Shown here piece after piece: positions 56,881 to 64,000 of a DNA stretch of 64,000 nucleotides. Origin of the DNA: Pseudomonas orientalis. Lineage in GTDB: Bacteria > Pseudomonadota > Gammaproteobacteria > Pseudomonadales > Pseudomonadaceae. The notes under the pieces were generated by a model that worked only from the letters and a program-made list of their open reading frames with translations, had not been told where the DNA came from and did not search any database. How positions within the stretch are numbered: the stretch's first letter is position 1; every line of letters begins with the position of its first letter. The position numbers and the translations under genes are program-made. Where the stretch lies: positions 248,001-312,000 of the forward strand of contig NZ_JYLM01000004.1 of assembly GCF_001439815.1 (NCBI RefSeq), in the 5' to 3' direction.

Positions 56881-58152
56881 TCAGGCCTGGTAGCTGATCC
56901 GCCCATCCATCAAGGTGTAGCGCACCGTGGCCGGCAGGCTATGACCAACGAACGGGCAATTTTCGCCTTTGGACAGCCAGTGTTGCCCGGCAACCGTGGA
57001 ACTGGCCGGGTCGAACAGCACCAGATCCGCCGCCGCCCCCACCGCCAGCTTACCCGCCGGCAGACGTAACGCTTCGGCCGGCCCGGCGCTCAGCCGCGCC
57101 AACAGCGTAGGCAGGTCCAGCAAGCCATCCTCCACCAAGGTCATTGCCAGCGGCAGCAGCAGCTCGACGCTGCTGATGCCTGGCTCGGTGGCACCAAACG
57201 GCGCCAGCTTGGCATCGCGTTCGTGGGGCTGATGATGACTGGAAATCGCCGAGACCACGCCCGATTTCACCGCCGCACGCAAACCCTCGCGATCGGCCAG
57301 GGTGCGCAGTGGCGGCTGCACGTGGTACAGGCTGGAGAAATCGATCAGCGCCTCATCGGTCAGGATCAACTGGTACAGGGCGACGTCCGCCGTCACCGGC
57401 AAACCGCGGGCTTGGGCCTGGGCGATCAGGGCGACGCCGCGGGCGCTGGTCAGTTGGCTGAAGTGCGCGCGTACGCCGCTTTGCTCCACCAGCAACAGGT
57501 CACGGGCCAGGGCCACGGTTTCTGCGGTTTCCGGGATGCCTGGCAAGCCGAGGAAGCTGGCCACCGCGCCTTCATGGGCCAGGCCGCCTTCAGCCAGGTC
57601 GCGGTCCTGGGAATGAAAGATCACCGTCAGGTCGAACGTGGCCGCGTATTCCAGGGCACGGCACAAGGTACGCGTGCTGCGAAAGCTCTCCAGACCGTTG
57701 CTGAACGCCACGCAACCGGCGTCGCGCAAGGCGATCAGTTCAGCCAGTTGTTCGCCCTCCAGGCCTTTGCTCAGCGCGCCCACAGGGAACACTTTGCAGT
57801 TGCCCGCTTCACGGGCGCGGTCGAGGATCAGCTCGGTGACCGCCGAGGTGTCCAGGACCGGCTTGGTGTTCGGCGGGCAGCACAGGCTGGTCACGCCACC
57901 GGCGGCCGCCGCGCGGGTTTCACTGGCGATGTTGCCTTTGCGGCTATAGCCCGGCTCGCGCAGGGCGACGTTGAGGTCTACCAGCCCAGGCGCGGCGATC
58001 AGGCCTTTGGCGTCGATGCTTTCAACCGCGCTGAAGCCTGCGGGCGCGGCACCGACGGCGATAATCCTGCCGGCGTCCAGGTGAAGGTCGGTAACTTGAT
58101 CCAGGCCGCTGGCCGGATCGATGACTCGGGCGCCGAGAATGCTGAGCTTCAC
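56881..58152 (-). CDS. pyrC': Inactive dihydroorotase-like subunit PyrC' (PyrX)
   Basis: This 423-residue protein has the amidohydrolase fold but lacks the zinc-binding HxH: where dihydroorotases read D-x-H-x-H, this has [10 protein letters not shown] (residues 59-68). It is therefore probably structural, forming a complex with aspartate transcarbamoylase as known for Pseudomonas. It follows pyrB directly with a four-base overlap. The catalytic dihydroorotase must be encoded elsewhere. Confidence 0.93.
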   Translation of the reverse strand: MKLSILGARVIDPASGLDQVTDLHLDAGRIIAVGAAPAGFSAVESIDAKGLIAAPGLVDLNVALREPGYSRKGNIASETRAAAAGGVTSLCCPPNTKPVLDTSAVTELILDRAREAGNCKVFPVGALSKGLEGEQLAELIALRDAGCVAFSNGLESFRSTRTLCRALEYAATFDLTVIFHSQDRDLAEGGLAHEGAVASFLGLPGIPETAETVALARDLLLVEQSGVRAHFSQLTSARGVALIAQAQARGLPVTADVALYQLILTDEALIDFSSLYHVQPPLRTLADREGLRAAVKSGVVSAISSHHQPHERDAKLAPFGATEPGISSVELLLPLAMTLVEDGLLDLPTLLARLSAGPAEALRLPAGKLAVGAAADLVLFDPASSTVAGQHWLSKGENCPFVGHSLPATVRYTLMDGRISYQA

Positions 58153-59153
58153 TGGGCGTTCTCCTGCTCGAATTGACGTTGCGCGGTTTGCCCGCTCATG
58201 GCCATGGACAGCACGGCCATGCGGATGGCGATGCCGTAGGTCACCTGGTTGAGAATCACCGACTGCGGGCCGTCGGCCACCGCCGACTCAATCTCTACTC
58301 CTCGGTTGATCGGGCCCGGGTGCATCACGATGGCATCCGGCTTGGCGCCGGCCAGGCGCGCGGTGGTCAAGCCGAACAGGCGATAGAACTCGCCCTCGCT
58401 CGGCAGCAGGCCGCCGGCCATGCGTTCGCGTTGCAGGCGCAGCATGATCACCACGTCCACATCCTTGAGGCCTTCGGCCATGTTGGTATAGACCTTCACG
58501 CCGTACTGCTCGATGCCGATGGGCAGCAGGGTTTTCGGGGCGATGACCCGAATGTCCGGGCAGCCCAGGGCTTTGAGGGCCAGCATGTTCGAGCGCGCGA
58601 CCCGCGAGTGCAGGATGTCACCGACAATGGCCACCGAGAGGTTTTCAAAACCGCCCTTGTGCCGACGGATGGTGAGCATGTCGAGCATGCCCTGGGTCGG
58701 GTGGGCGTGGCGGCCGTCGCCGCCGTTAATGATCGCCACATTCGGGCATACGTGTTCGGCGATGAAGTGCGCCGCGCCGGAGTCGCCGTGGCGAACCACG
58801 AACATGTCGGCCGCCATGGCTTCCAGGTTGCGCAGGGTGTCGAGCAGGGTTTCGCCCTTGCTGGCCGACGAAGTGGACACATTCAGCGTGATCACGTCGG
58901 CTGACAGCCGCTGGGCCGCCAGTTCAAAGGTGGTGCGGGTGCGCGTGGAGTTCTCGAAGAACACGTTGCAGATGGTCTTGCCGCGCAGCAGCGGGACCTT
59001 CTTCACCGCCCGGCCGCCGACCTCGAGGAACGAGTCGGCGGTGTCGAGGATTTCGGTGAGCAGCTCGCGGGGCAAACCATCGAGGGACAGGAAATGTTGC
59101 AACTGGCCCTGAGCATTGAGCTGCAGCGGGCGCTTGGCATCTAGAGGCGTCAT
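58149..59153 (-). CDS. pyrB: Aspartate carbamoyltransferase catalytic subunit
   Basis: This 334-residue enzyme condenses carbamoyl phosphate and aspartate in pyrimidine synthesis. The carbamoyl phosphate loop [26 protein letters not shown] and [11 protein letters not shown] are intact. The N-terminal extension typical of Pseudomonas PyrB (residues 1-25) is present and binds regulatory nucleotides. The start was taken at MTPLDAKR to give the known 334-residue length. It lies between pyrR and pyrC'. Confidence 0.96.
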   Translation of the reverse strand: MTPLDAKRPLQLNAQGQLQHFLSLDGLPRELLTEILDTADSFLEVGGRAVKKVPLLRGKTICNVFFENSTRTRTTFELAAQRLSADVITLNVSTSSASKGETLLDTLRNLEAMAADMFVVRHGDSGAAHFIAEHVCPNVAIINGGDGRHAHPTQGMLDMLTIRRHKGGFENLSVAIVGDILHSRVARSNMLALKALGCPDIRVIAPKTLLPIGIEQYGVKVYTNMAEGLKDVDVVIMLRLQRERMAGGLLPSEGEFYRLFGLTTARLAGAKPDAIVMHPGPINRGVEIESAVADGPQSVILNQVTYGIAIRMAVLSMAMSGQTAQRQFEQENAQ

Positions 59154-59177
59154 CGCGGGGACTCTGTACAAGGCGGT

Positions 59178-59684
59178 TTAAAGGGCAAGGTCTTGCAGTT
59201 CGAGTTCGAGCGGCGTGGGACCGGACAATTTTACCCGCTGGTGGGCTTCCAGGGACAGCGTTGCGCCGACCACATCCGGGCTGATCGGCAACTCGCCAGC
59301 GTCCAGGTCGAGCAGGCACACCAGTGTGATACTGGCCGGGCGACCATAGTCGAACAGCTCGTTCATGGCCGCGCGGATGGTGCGGCCACTCATCAGCACG
59401 TCGTCGATCAGCACCAGGTGCTGGCCTTCGATCTCGAACGGCAGCTGCGAGGGGCGCACCTGCGGATGCAGGCCGTTCTGGCTGAAATCGTCACGGTAGA
59501 AGGACACATCCAGCGTACCCAGGGGCGAATCACTGCCCAGCGCTTTCAGCAGGGCCTGGGCCACCCACACGCCGCCGGTGCGGATGCCGATGAAGCGCGG
59601 CTCGCTGATGGCACGGTGTTGCAGGTGCGCCGTGAGGCGCGTGGCCATCTGGCTGATCAGTTCGGCAGGGTTCGGCAAGCTCAT
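59178..59684 (-). CDS. pyrR: Pyrimidine regulator / uracil phosphoribosyltransferase PyrR
   Basis: This 168-residue protein has the phosphoribosyltransferase fold with the PRPP-binding motif [17 protein letters not shown] and [12 protein letters not shown]. In pseudomonads PyrR represses the pyrimidine genes and has UPRTase activity. It is first in a minus-strand run pyrR-pyrB-pyrC'. The start follows GAAGGAGCCACC; the longer frame runs into REP sequence. Confidence 0.95.
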   Translation of the reverse strand: MSLPNPAELISQMATRLTAHLQHRAISEPRFIGIRTGGVWVAQALLKALGSDSPLGTLDVSFYRDDFSQNGLHPQVRPSQLPFEIEGQHLVLIDDVLMSGRTIRAAMNELFDYGRPASITLVCLLDLDAGELPISPDVVGATLSLEAHQRVKLSGPTPLELELQDLAL

Positions 59685-59711
59685 GGTGGCTCCTTCAAGG
59701 CAGGCGATGGT

Positions 59712-59812
59712 GTGTAGGAGCGAGCTTGCTCGCGAAGAACCCACAGGCACCGTGTTTATCCAGGTTCATGCGTTATCGTTGACGTTCTTCGCGAGCAAGC
59801 TCGCTCCTACAA
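59712..59812. repeat. REPIN, GTAGGAGCGAG family
   Basis: TGTGTAGGAGCGAGCTTGCT and its complement around a centre with GTTTATCCAGGTTCATGCGT, between ruvX (upstream on the minus strand) and pyrR. Same-direction placement as most copies of this family. Confidence 0.9.
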
Positions 59813-59842
59813 ACAGCGTTGATGACAGGCAAGCCGCGTCAG

Positions 59843-60280
59843 TCAGGATTCAAATAAAGCGGTGTTTTCATCCAGCCAGCCCTGCAACAACAGGGCGGCG
59901 GCGATGGCGTCCACGGGGTTGTCGCGGTAGCTGCCTTTCTGCCCGCCACGGTCGCGTCGCTCGCCCTTGGCTTCAAAGGTGGTCAGGCGTTCATCGTGGG
60001 TATAGAAAGGCAGGTTGTAGCGACCGTTGAGGCGGCGCGCGAACTTTTCGGCGCGCAGGCACATCTCGCTGGGTGTGCCGTCCATGTTCAACGGCAGGCC
60101 GACCACCACGGCGTCGGGCTTCCATTCCTTGATCAGCGCTTCGACCTGGCTCCAGTCCGGTATGCCGTTCTGGGCCTTCAGTGTGCACAGCTCGCGGGCC
60201 TGGCCGGTAATGACCTGGCCGACCGCTACGCCGATCTGCTTGGTGCCGTAGTCAAACCCCAGGATCAGACGCAAGGCCAT
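59843..60280 (-). CDS. ruvX: YqgF/RuvX Holliday-junction-resolvase-like protein
   Basis: This 145-residue RNase H-fold protein, by family a putative resolvase or 16S rRNA 5'-end processing nuclease, has the acidic GFDYGTKQIGVAVGQ motif at the start, VVGLPLNMDGTPSEM and DERLTTFEA. Its first base overlaps the last base of algH. This algH-ruvX-pyrR-pyrBC' order is conserved in Pseudomonas. Confidence 0.93.
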   Translation of the reverse strand: MALRLILGFDYGTKQIGVAVGQVITGQARELCTLKAQNGIPDWSQVEALIKEWKPDAVVVGLPLNMDGTPSEMCLRAEKFARRLNGRYNLPFYTHDERLTTFEAKGERRDRGGQKGSYRDNPVDAIAAALLLQGWLDENTALFES

Positions 60281-60849
60281 CAGGCGTGCCCCGCCTGGCT
60301 GGTCAACAGATTGAGGTTGACCCGCAGCTTGGCGGCGGCAGCTTCCAGGCGCAGTTCGCTGGCGGTATTGAACAGGATGTCGGCGTCGAAGGGGCAGGTC
60401 AGCCAGGCATTGCTGGCCAGTTCAGTCTCCAGTTGTCCGGCTTCCCAACCGGCGTATCCCAGGGTGATCACACTTTGGGCAGGACCGACGCCATCGGCAA
60501 TCGCGAACAACACATCCTGGGACGTGGACAGGGATACACCCTCAAGGTCCACCGTGGCCTGGAACTTCGGTCCGGTGGGGTGCAACACGAAACCGCGATC
60601 GGTCTGCACCGGCCCGCCGAAGTAGATCGGCACGTGCTGGCAACTGGCCGGCGGATCGATTTCCGGGCGCAATTGCTCAAGGATATCCGCCAGGCTCAGC
60701 TCTTGTGGACGGTTCACCACCAACCCCATGGCACCATTGGCCGTGTGCTCGACGATGTAGGTCAAGGTCTGCGCAAAGTTCGGGTCGGCCATATGGGGCA
60801 TGGCGATCAGGAAGTGGTGCTTGAGGTAGGTCGGGCTGACATTTTTCAT
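60280..60849 (-). CDS. algH: YqgE/AlgH-family protein
   Basis: This 189-residue protein has the same length as P. aeruginosa AlgH. YLKHHFLIAMPHMADPNFAQ, GAMGLVVNRP, YFGGPVQTDRGFVLH and LGYAGWEAGQLE are the family core. AlgH was linked to alginate regulation, but the biochemical role is unknown. The start was set at MKNVSPT; the longer frame is not conserved. Confidence 0.93.
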   Translation of the reverse strand: MKNVSPTYLKHHFLIAMPHMADPNFAQTLTYIVEHTANGAMGLVVNRPQELSLADILEQLRPEIDPPASCQHVPIYFGGPVQTDRGFVLHPTGPKFQATVDLEGVSLSTSQDVLFAIADGVGPAQSVITLGYAGWEAGQLETELASNAWLTCPFDADILFNTASELRLEAAAAKLRVNLNLLTSQAGHA

Positions 60850-60921
60850 GTCCACTAGTGTGGCGTTGGAGGGGCGAACTGACAAGCTGAGCGTGACCCG
60901 AATAGAGCGCCGTCTGCTTTT

Positions 60922-61037
60922 TTGTAGGAGCGAGGCGGGCGGCTAGCCCTTGCTCGCGAAGGTCGTTAACGATGACGCAGTGCTATCAGGTAGTCCGCGC
61001 CGCCTATGCGTTTTTCGCGAGCAAGCTCGCTCTTACA
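60922..61037. repeat. REPIN, GTAGGAGCGAG family, with an enlarged left hairpin
   Basis: The left unit is broken by an extra GC-rich segment: GTAGGAGCGAG is followed by GCGGGCGGCTAGCCC before TTGCTCGCGAA. The centre carries ACGATGACGCAGTGCTATCA, and the right unit is CGCGAGCAAGCTCGCTCTTAC. It lies between algH and tonB, both on the minus strand. Confidence 0.85.
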
Positions 61038-61056
61038 GTGAAGGAAAGTGCCAGAG

Positions 61057-61962
61057 TCAATTGCTGGACAGCCGGTCGCCCCTGGCGAATTTCCAGGTGC
61101 GGATGATTTCCAGGCGGTCCACGTCGTTCAAGTCGCCGGTAAAGGGCGCAAAGGGCGCTGCCAGGCGCACGATGCGCTGGGCAGCCTGATCCAGCAGGGG
61201 CTGGCCGGATGACTCGAGCACCTGCACCTCATAGAGCGAACCGTCGCGGTTGATCGACACCAGCAGGCGCAAATTGCCATAGATCTGCTGGCGGCGTGCC
61301 TCTTCCGGATAGTTGAGGTTGCCGATGCGCTCGACCTTCTTGCGCCATTCATCCTTATACCAGGCGCCTTTGTCGCGCATGGTCGAGGCCGCGTTCAAGC
61401 GGTAGATGCGCGGGCGTTTGGCATAGAGCTGCTGTTCGTGGGCCAGTTCGGCTTCCAGGCTGGAAATTTCGTCGGACAGCGTCGAGCTGTCGAATGTCGG
61501 CGCAGGCTTGACGGGCTCCGGGTTGGGCTCGGTTCTGGTCTTTTCGCGCTGGGTCGGGGCTTTTTGCGGCTTGGGCGCAACGGTGGTCACGGCAGCCTTG
61601 GGCGTAGCCTGTTTGACTTCCGGCCTGGGTGCCGGCGGCGGGGTGACTTTGTTGACCTTGTTGTCCTGGAACGGCGCCACTTCGGTGGTCTTGGGTACGG
61701 CCTTCTTGTCGAGGGTGCCGCTGCCTTGCTGGTTTTCCTGGGCGAGAAAGTCGGCCTTTTCGGGCTTTTTATCGCTCTTGAAGGTGGCCAGCGTGATTTC
61801 CAGGGTCCTGGTGATCTGTTTGGGTTCGACCAGGGTGAAACCCAGGCCGAGAATCAGTGCGAGGTGAACCAGCGCCGCCAGGAACAGGGTAAATCCGAGC
61901 CGATCAGCCGGGCGCACGCCGCTGTGGGAGAGTTCGGGGGGCAGTTCGGACGGGAGCGTCAT
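61057..61962 (-). CDS. tonB: TonB-family energy-transducing protein (TonB3-like)
   Basis: This 301-residue protein has an N-terminal signal anchor (GFTLFLAALVHLALILGLGF), a Pro/Lys-rich periplasmic stretch (residues ~75-155), a coiled segment SSLEAELAHEQQLYAKR and a C-terminal TonB domain (LNYPEEARRQQIYGNLRL... LEIIRTWKFARG). In P. aeruginosa the equivalent gene next to gshB and pilG is tonB3, which is needed for twitching motility. Its receptor partner is unknown here. Same-strand neighbour of gshB. Confidence 0.92.
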   Translation of the reverse strand: MTLPSELPPELSHSGVRPADRLGFTLFLAALVHLALILGLGFTLVEPKQITRTLEITLATFKSDKKPEKADFLAQENQQGSGTLDKKAVPKTTEVAPFQDNKVNKVTPPPAPRPEVKQATPKAAVTTVAPKPQKAPTQREKTRTEPNPEPVKPAPTFDSSTLSDEISSLEAELAHEQQLYAKRPRIYRLNAASTMRDKGAWYKDEWRKKVERIGNLNYPEEARRQQIYGNLRLLVSINRDGSLYEVQVLESSGQPLLDQAAQRIVRLAAPFAPFTGDLNDVDRLEIIRTWKFARGDRLSSN

Positions 61963-62039
61963 GACAAGAAAACCAACATCGCGCGTTTCACAGGTGGCGC
62001 ATGATAACGCAATGTTGGTGTGTGTCCGGCTGTTCTATG

Positions 62040-62993
62040 TCACTTGGCTTGTAGCTTGCGCTCAATGGCTGCCATCAGCATTTCGCCGATGTTCGTGCCA
62101 AATGCGTTATCAATCTCGCGAATACAGGTCGGGCTGGTGACGTTGATTTCCGTGAGGTTCTCACCAATTACGTCTAGTCCTACGAACAGCAGACCTTTTT
62201 CGCGAAGAGTCGGGCCGACTTGAGCGGCGATCCAGCGATCCTTGTCCGACAGCGGCCGCGCTTCACCACGGCCACCGGCGGCCAGGTTGCCACGGGTCTC
62301 GCCGGCCGCCGGGATCCGCGCCAGGCAGTAATCCACCGGCTCGCCGTCGATCATCAGGATGCGTTTGTCGCCGTCCTTGATCGCCGGCAGGTAGGCCTGG
62401 CCCATGATCTGTTGGGTGCCCAGCGCGGTCAGGGTTTCCAGGATCACCGACAGGTTCGGGTCGCCCGCGCGGTGGCGGAAGATCGAGGTGCCGCCCATGC
62501 CGTCCAGCGGCTTGAGGATCACATCGCCATGCTTGGCGGCGAACTCACGCAGCACGTCGGCGCGGCGGCTGACCACGGTCGGCGGCGTGCACTGCGGGAA
62601 GAGGGTGGCGAACAGTTTTTCATTGCAGTCGCGCAGGCTTTGCGGCTTGTTGACGATCAACACGCCGGCGCGCTCGGCCTGCTCCAGCAGGTAGGTGGAA
62701 TACACGAATTCCATGTCGAACGGCGGGTCCTTGCGCATCAGGATCACGTCCAGATCGCTCAGGGGGCTGTCGATTTCATCCTGCAGTTCGAACCACTTCC
62801 CGGGGTTGGCGAATACCTGCAACGGGCGCATCCGCGCACGGGCTTCGCCATCGCCCTGGTAAAGGTCGCGCTGTTCCATATAGAACAGGGTCCAGCCGCG
62901 GGCCTGGGCGGCCAGGAGCATGGCCAGCGAGCTGTCCTTTTTATAGGAAATGCTGGCAATAGGGTCCATGACAATGCCGACGCGAACGCTCAT
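62040..62993 (-). CDS. gshB: Glutathione synthetase
   Basis: This 317-residue ATP-grasp enzyme joins gamma-glutamylcysteine and glycine. VGIVMDPIASISYKKDSSLA at the start, VILKPLDGMGGTSIFRHRAG and the C-terminal NVTSPTCIREIDNAFG are characteristic. Divergent from pilG with about 240 bases between. It is encoded just upstream of tonB on the minus strand. Confidence 0.96.
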   Translation of the reverse strand: MSVRVGIVMDPIASISYKKDSSLAMLLAAQARGWTLFYMEQRDLYQGDGEARARMRPLQVFANPGKWFELQDEIDSPLSDLDVILMRKDPPFDMEFVYSTYLLEQAERAGVLIVNKPQSLRDCNEKLFATLFPQCTPPTVVSRRADVLREFAAKHGDVILKPLDGMGGTSIFRHRAGDPNLSVILETLTALGTQQIMGQAYLPAIKDGDKRILMIDGEPVDYCLARIPAAGETRGNLAAGGRGEARPLSDKDRWIAAQVGPTLREKGLLFVGLDVIGENLTEINVTSPTCIREIDNAFGTNIGEMLMAAIERKLQAK

Positions 62994-63232
62994 GGGTTAT
63001 TTCCTCTGGCAAATTGGGGCGCATAAAAGTGGCGTCAGAGTGGCGCTGCGGCTGTTGCGGGTCAAGGAAAAACCACCAGGCGGGCGCCTCGATAGATTGC
63101 GCCCGGAGACTGTGCTAAAAAGACTGCCACGGCGCAGCAGCCCTTGAATTCCAAGGCCTGCGGGGCTCATCCTGTGACACATCAGGCAGTACACACCGAA
63201 AACCGATTCGCTGTGGCGATGGTAGAGCAACT
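62994..63232. other. gshB-pilG divergent region
   Basis: About 240 bases contain no gene. It must hold promoters for both gshB and the pilGH chemotaxis-like operon, but no clear -10/-35 pair or repeat was recognised. No REPIN is present here. Confidence 0.4.
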
Positions 63233-63640
63233 ATGGAACAGCATTCCAACGCCTTGAGAGTGATGGTGATCGACGATTCGAAAACGATCCGCCGCACCGC
63301 CGAGACGCTGTTGAAGAACATGGGGTGTGAGGTCATCACGGCCATCGACGGTTTCGATGCCCTGGCCCGGATCGTGGATCATCACCCGCACATTATCTTT
63401 GTCGACATCATGATGCCGCGCCTGGATGGTTACCAGACCTGTGCCCTGGTGAAGAACAACCCGGCGTTCAAGTCGATCCCGGTGATCATGCTGTCCTCCA
63501 GGGACGGCCTGTTCGACAAGGCCAAGGGGCGTACCGTGGGGGTCGATCAGTTTTTGACCAAGCCTTTCAGCAAGGAAGAACTGCTGGGTGCGATCAAGGC
63601 CTATGTGCCTGCCTTCGCCGCAGTAGAACAAGCACACTGA
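63233..63640 (+). CDS. pilG: Twitching-motility response regulator PilG
   Basis: This 135-residue single receiver domain has the acidic pocket VIDDSKT, phosphoacceptor Asp58 in FVDIMMPRLDGYQT and the conserved Lys in FLTKPF. It closely follows P. aeruginosa PilG as I remember it. It is phosphorylated by the ChpA kinase and controls pilus extension and cAMP. pilH follows, as in the Pil-Chp cluster. Confidence 0.95.
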   Translation: MEQHSNALRVMVIDDSKTIRRTAETLLKNMGCEVITAIDGFDALARIVDHHPHIIFVDIMMPRLDGYQTCALVKNNPAFKSIPVIMLSSRDGLFDKAKGRTVGVDQFLTKPFSKEELLGAIKAYVPAFAAVEQAH

Positions 63641-63685
63641 CGCCGCCCCCGAGGGCCGGCGCCGACCAATGTAGTGGGGAAAACC

Positions 63686-64000
63686 ATGGCACGTGTTCTG
63701 ATCGTCGACGATTCGCCGACCGAAATGTACAAACTGACCGGCATGCTGGAAAAGCATGGCCACCAGGTATTGAAAGCCGAAAACGGCGCGGACGGCGTGG
63801 CCCTGGCCCGTCAGGAAAAACCCGATGCGGTGCTGATGGACATCGTGATGCCGGGCCTCAACGGCTTCCAGGCCACGCGCCAGTTGTCCAAGGAGCCGGA
63901 AACCAACGGCATCCCGATCATCATCATCACCACCAAGGACCAGGAAACCGACAAGATCTGGGGCGCACGCCAGGGCGCCAAGGACTACCTGACCAAGCCG
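63686..64000 (+). CDS. pilH: Twitching-motility response regulator PilH (partial, right window edge)
   Basis: The first 105 residues of a receiver-domain protein are present: VLIVDDSPTEMYKL at the N-terminus, phosphoacceptor Asp52 in MDIVMPGLNGFQATR and the IITTKDQETDKIWGARQGAK switch region, ending at KDYLTKP, where the window stops. The start ATG follows GGGGAAAACC. It lies 45 bases after pilG and should be followed by pilI, pilJ, pilK and chpA beyond the edge. Confidence 0.93.
   Translation, partial: MARVLIVDDSPTEMYKLTGMLEKHGHQVLKAENGADGVALARQEKPDAVLMDIVMPGLNGFQATRQLSKEPETNGIPIIIITTKDQETDKIWGARQGAKDYLTKP

Overview
The window is a stretch of bacterial chromosome that looks like a member of the Pseudomonas fluorescens group. 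The GC content is high. The gene order from folA through ilvD, mutM, coaD, ftsYEX, rpoH, thiG, hemW, metWX, proC, pilT, pyrBC' and gshB to pilGH is the Pseudomonas core order I know from P. aeruginosa. The intergenic gaps are full of two REP/REPIN families (GTGGGAGGGGGCTTGC and GTAGGAGCGAGCTTGC) typical of fluorescent pseudomonads. No rRNA, tRNA or CRISPR array was seen.

Layout. (1) 1-5310: an accessory segment of lower GC. It holds one very large antiphage-type NTPase with an N-terminal nuclease-like domain (Avs-like) and the 3' stump of a thymidylate synthase gene; it contains none of the REP elements found everywhere else. (2) 5441-14917: a cadmium/zinc efflux pair (cadR/cadA), then a LysR regulator, a three-gene 2-aminoethylphosphonate-type ABC transporter, a FAD oxidoreductase and a PhnZ-like HD oxygenase. 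This reads as an uptake and breakdown cassette for an aminophosphonate. (3) 14896-22705: the DUF3482/DUF2868 pair, folA, the cystine transporter tcyP, phosphorylcholine phosphatase pchP and an unrecognised 481-residue protein. (4) 22872-36348: ilvD, a REP-associated tyrosine transposase between two REPINs, rlmI, an HDOD protein, mutM, a ferredoxin, coaD, a GMC oxidoreductase/Tat subunit/aldehyde dehydrogenase operon with a divergent TetR gene, a sulfurtransferase and an alpha/beta hydrolase. (5) 36481-47388: rsmD, a paired M16 protease operon, the ftsY-ftsE-ftsX operon, rpoH with a sigma-E/AlgU-like promoter, mtgA, a DUF423 protein, thiS, thiG and trmB. (6) 47530-64000: DUF3392, the hemW-rdgB-DUF4426-metW-metX run, yggT-proC-yggS, pilT (without pilU), an NlpC/P60 peptidase, a TM2 protein, pyrC'-pyrB-pyrR-ruvX-algH, a tonB gene, gshB, pilG and the start of pilH, which runs off the right edge.

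Most of the window is core metabolism and cell-envelope housekeeping. The parts worth a second look are the Avs-like island with its foreign-looking thyA stump, the phosphonate cassette, the orphan 481-residue protein, the Tat-subunit-assisted GMC dehydrogenase operon, and the REPIN population: 19 loci including a nested insertion, a collapsed palindrome, enlarged hairpins and a transposase-flanking pair. REPIN placement also differs by family. The GTGGGAGGGGG family sits mostly between convergent genes, while the GTAGGAGCGAG family sits mostly between genes pointing the same way. All functional statements come from reading the sequence against remembered family knowledge; no database search was run.
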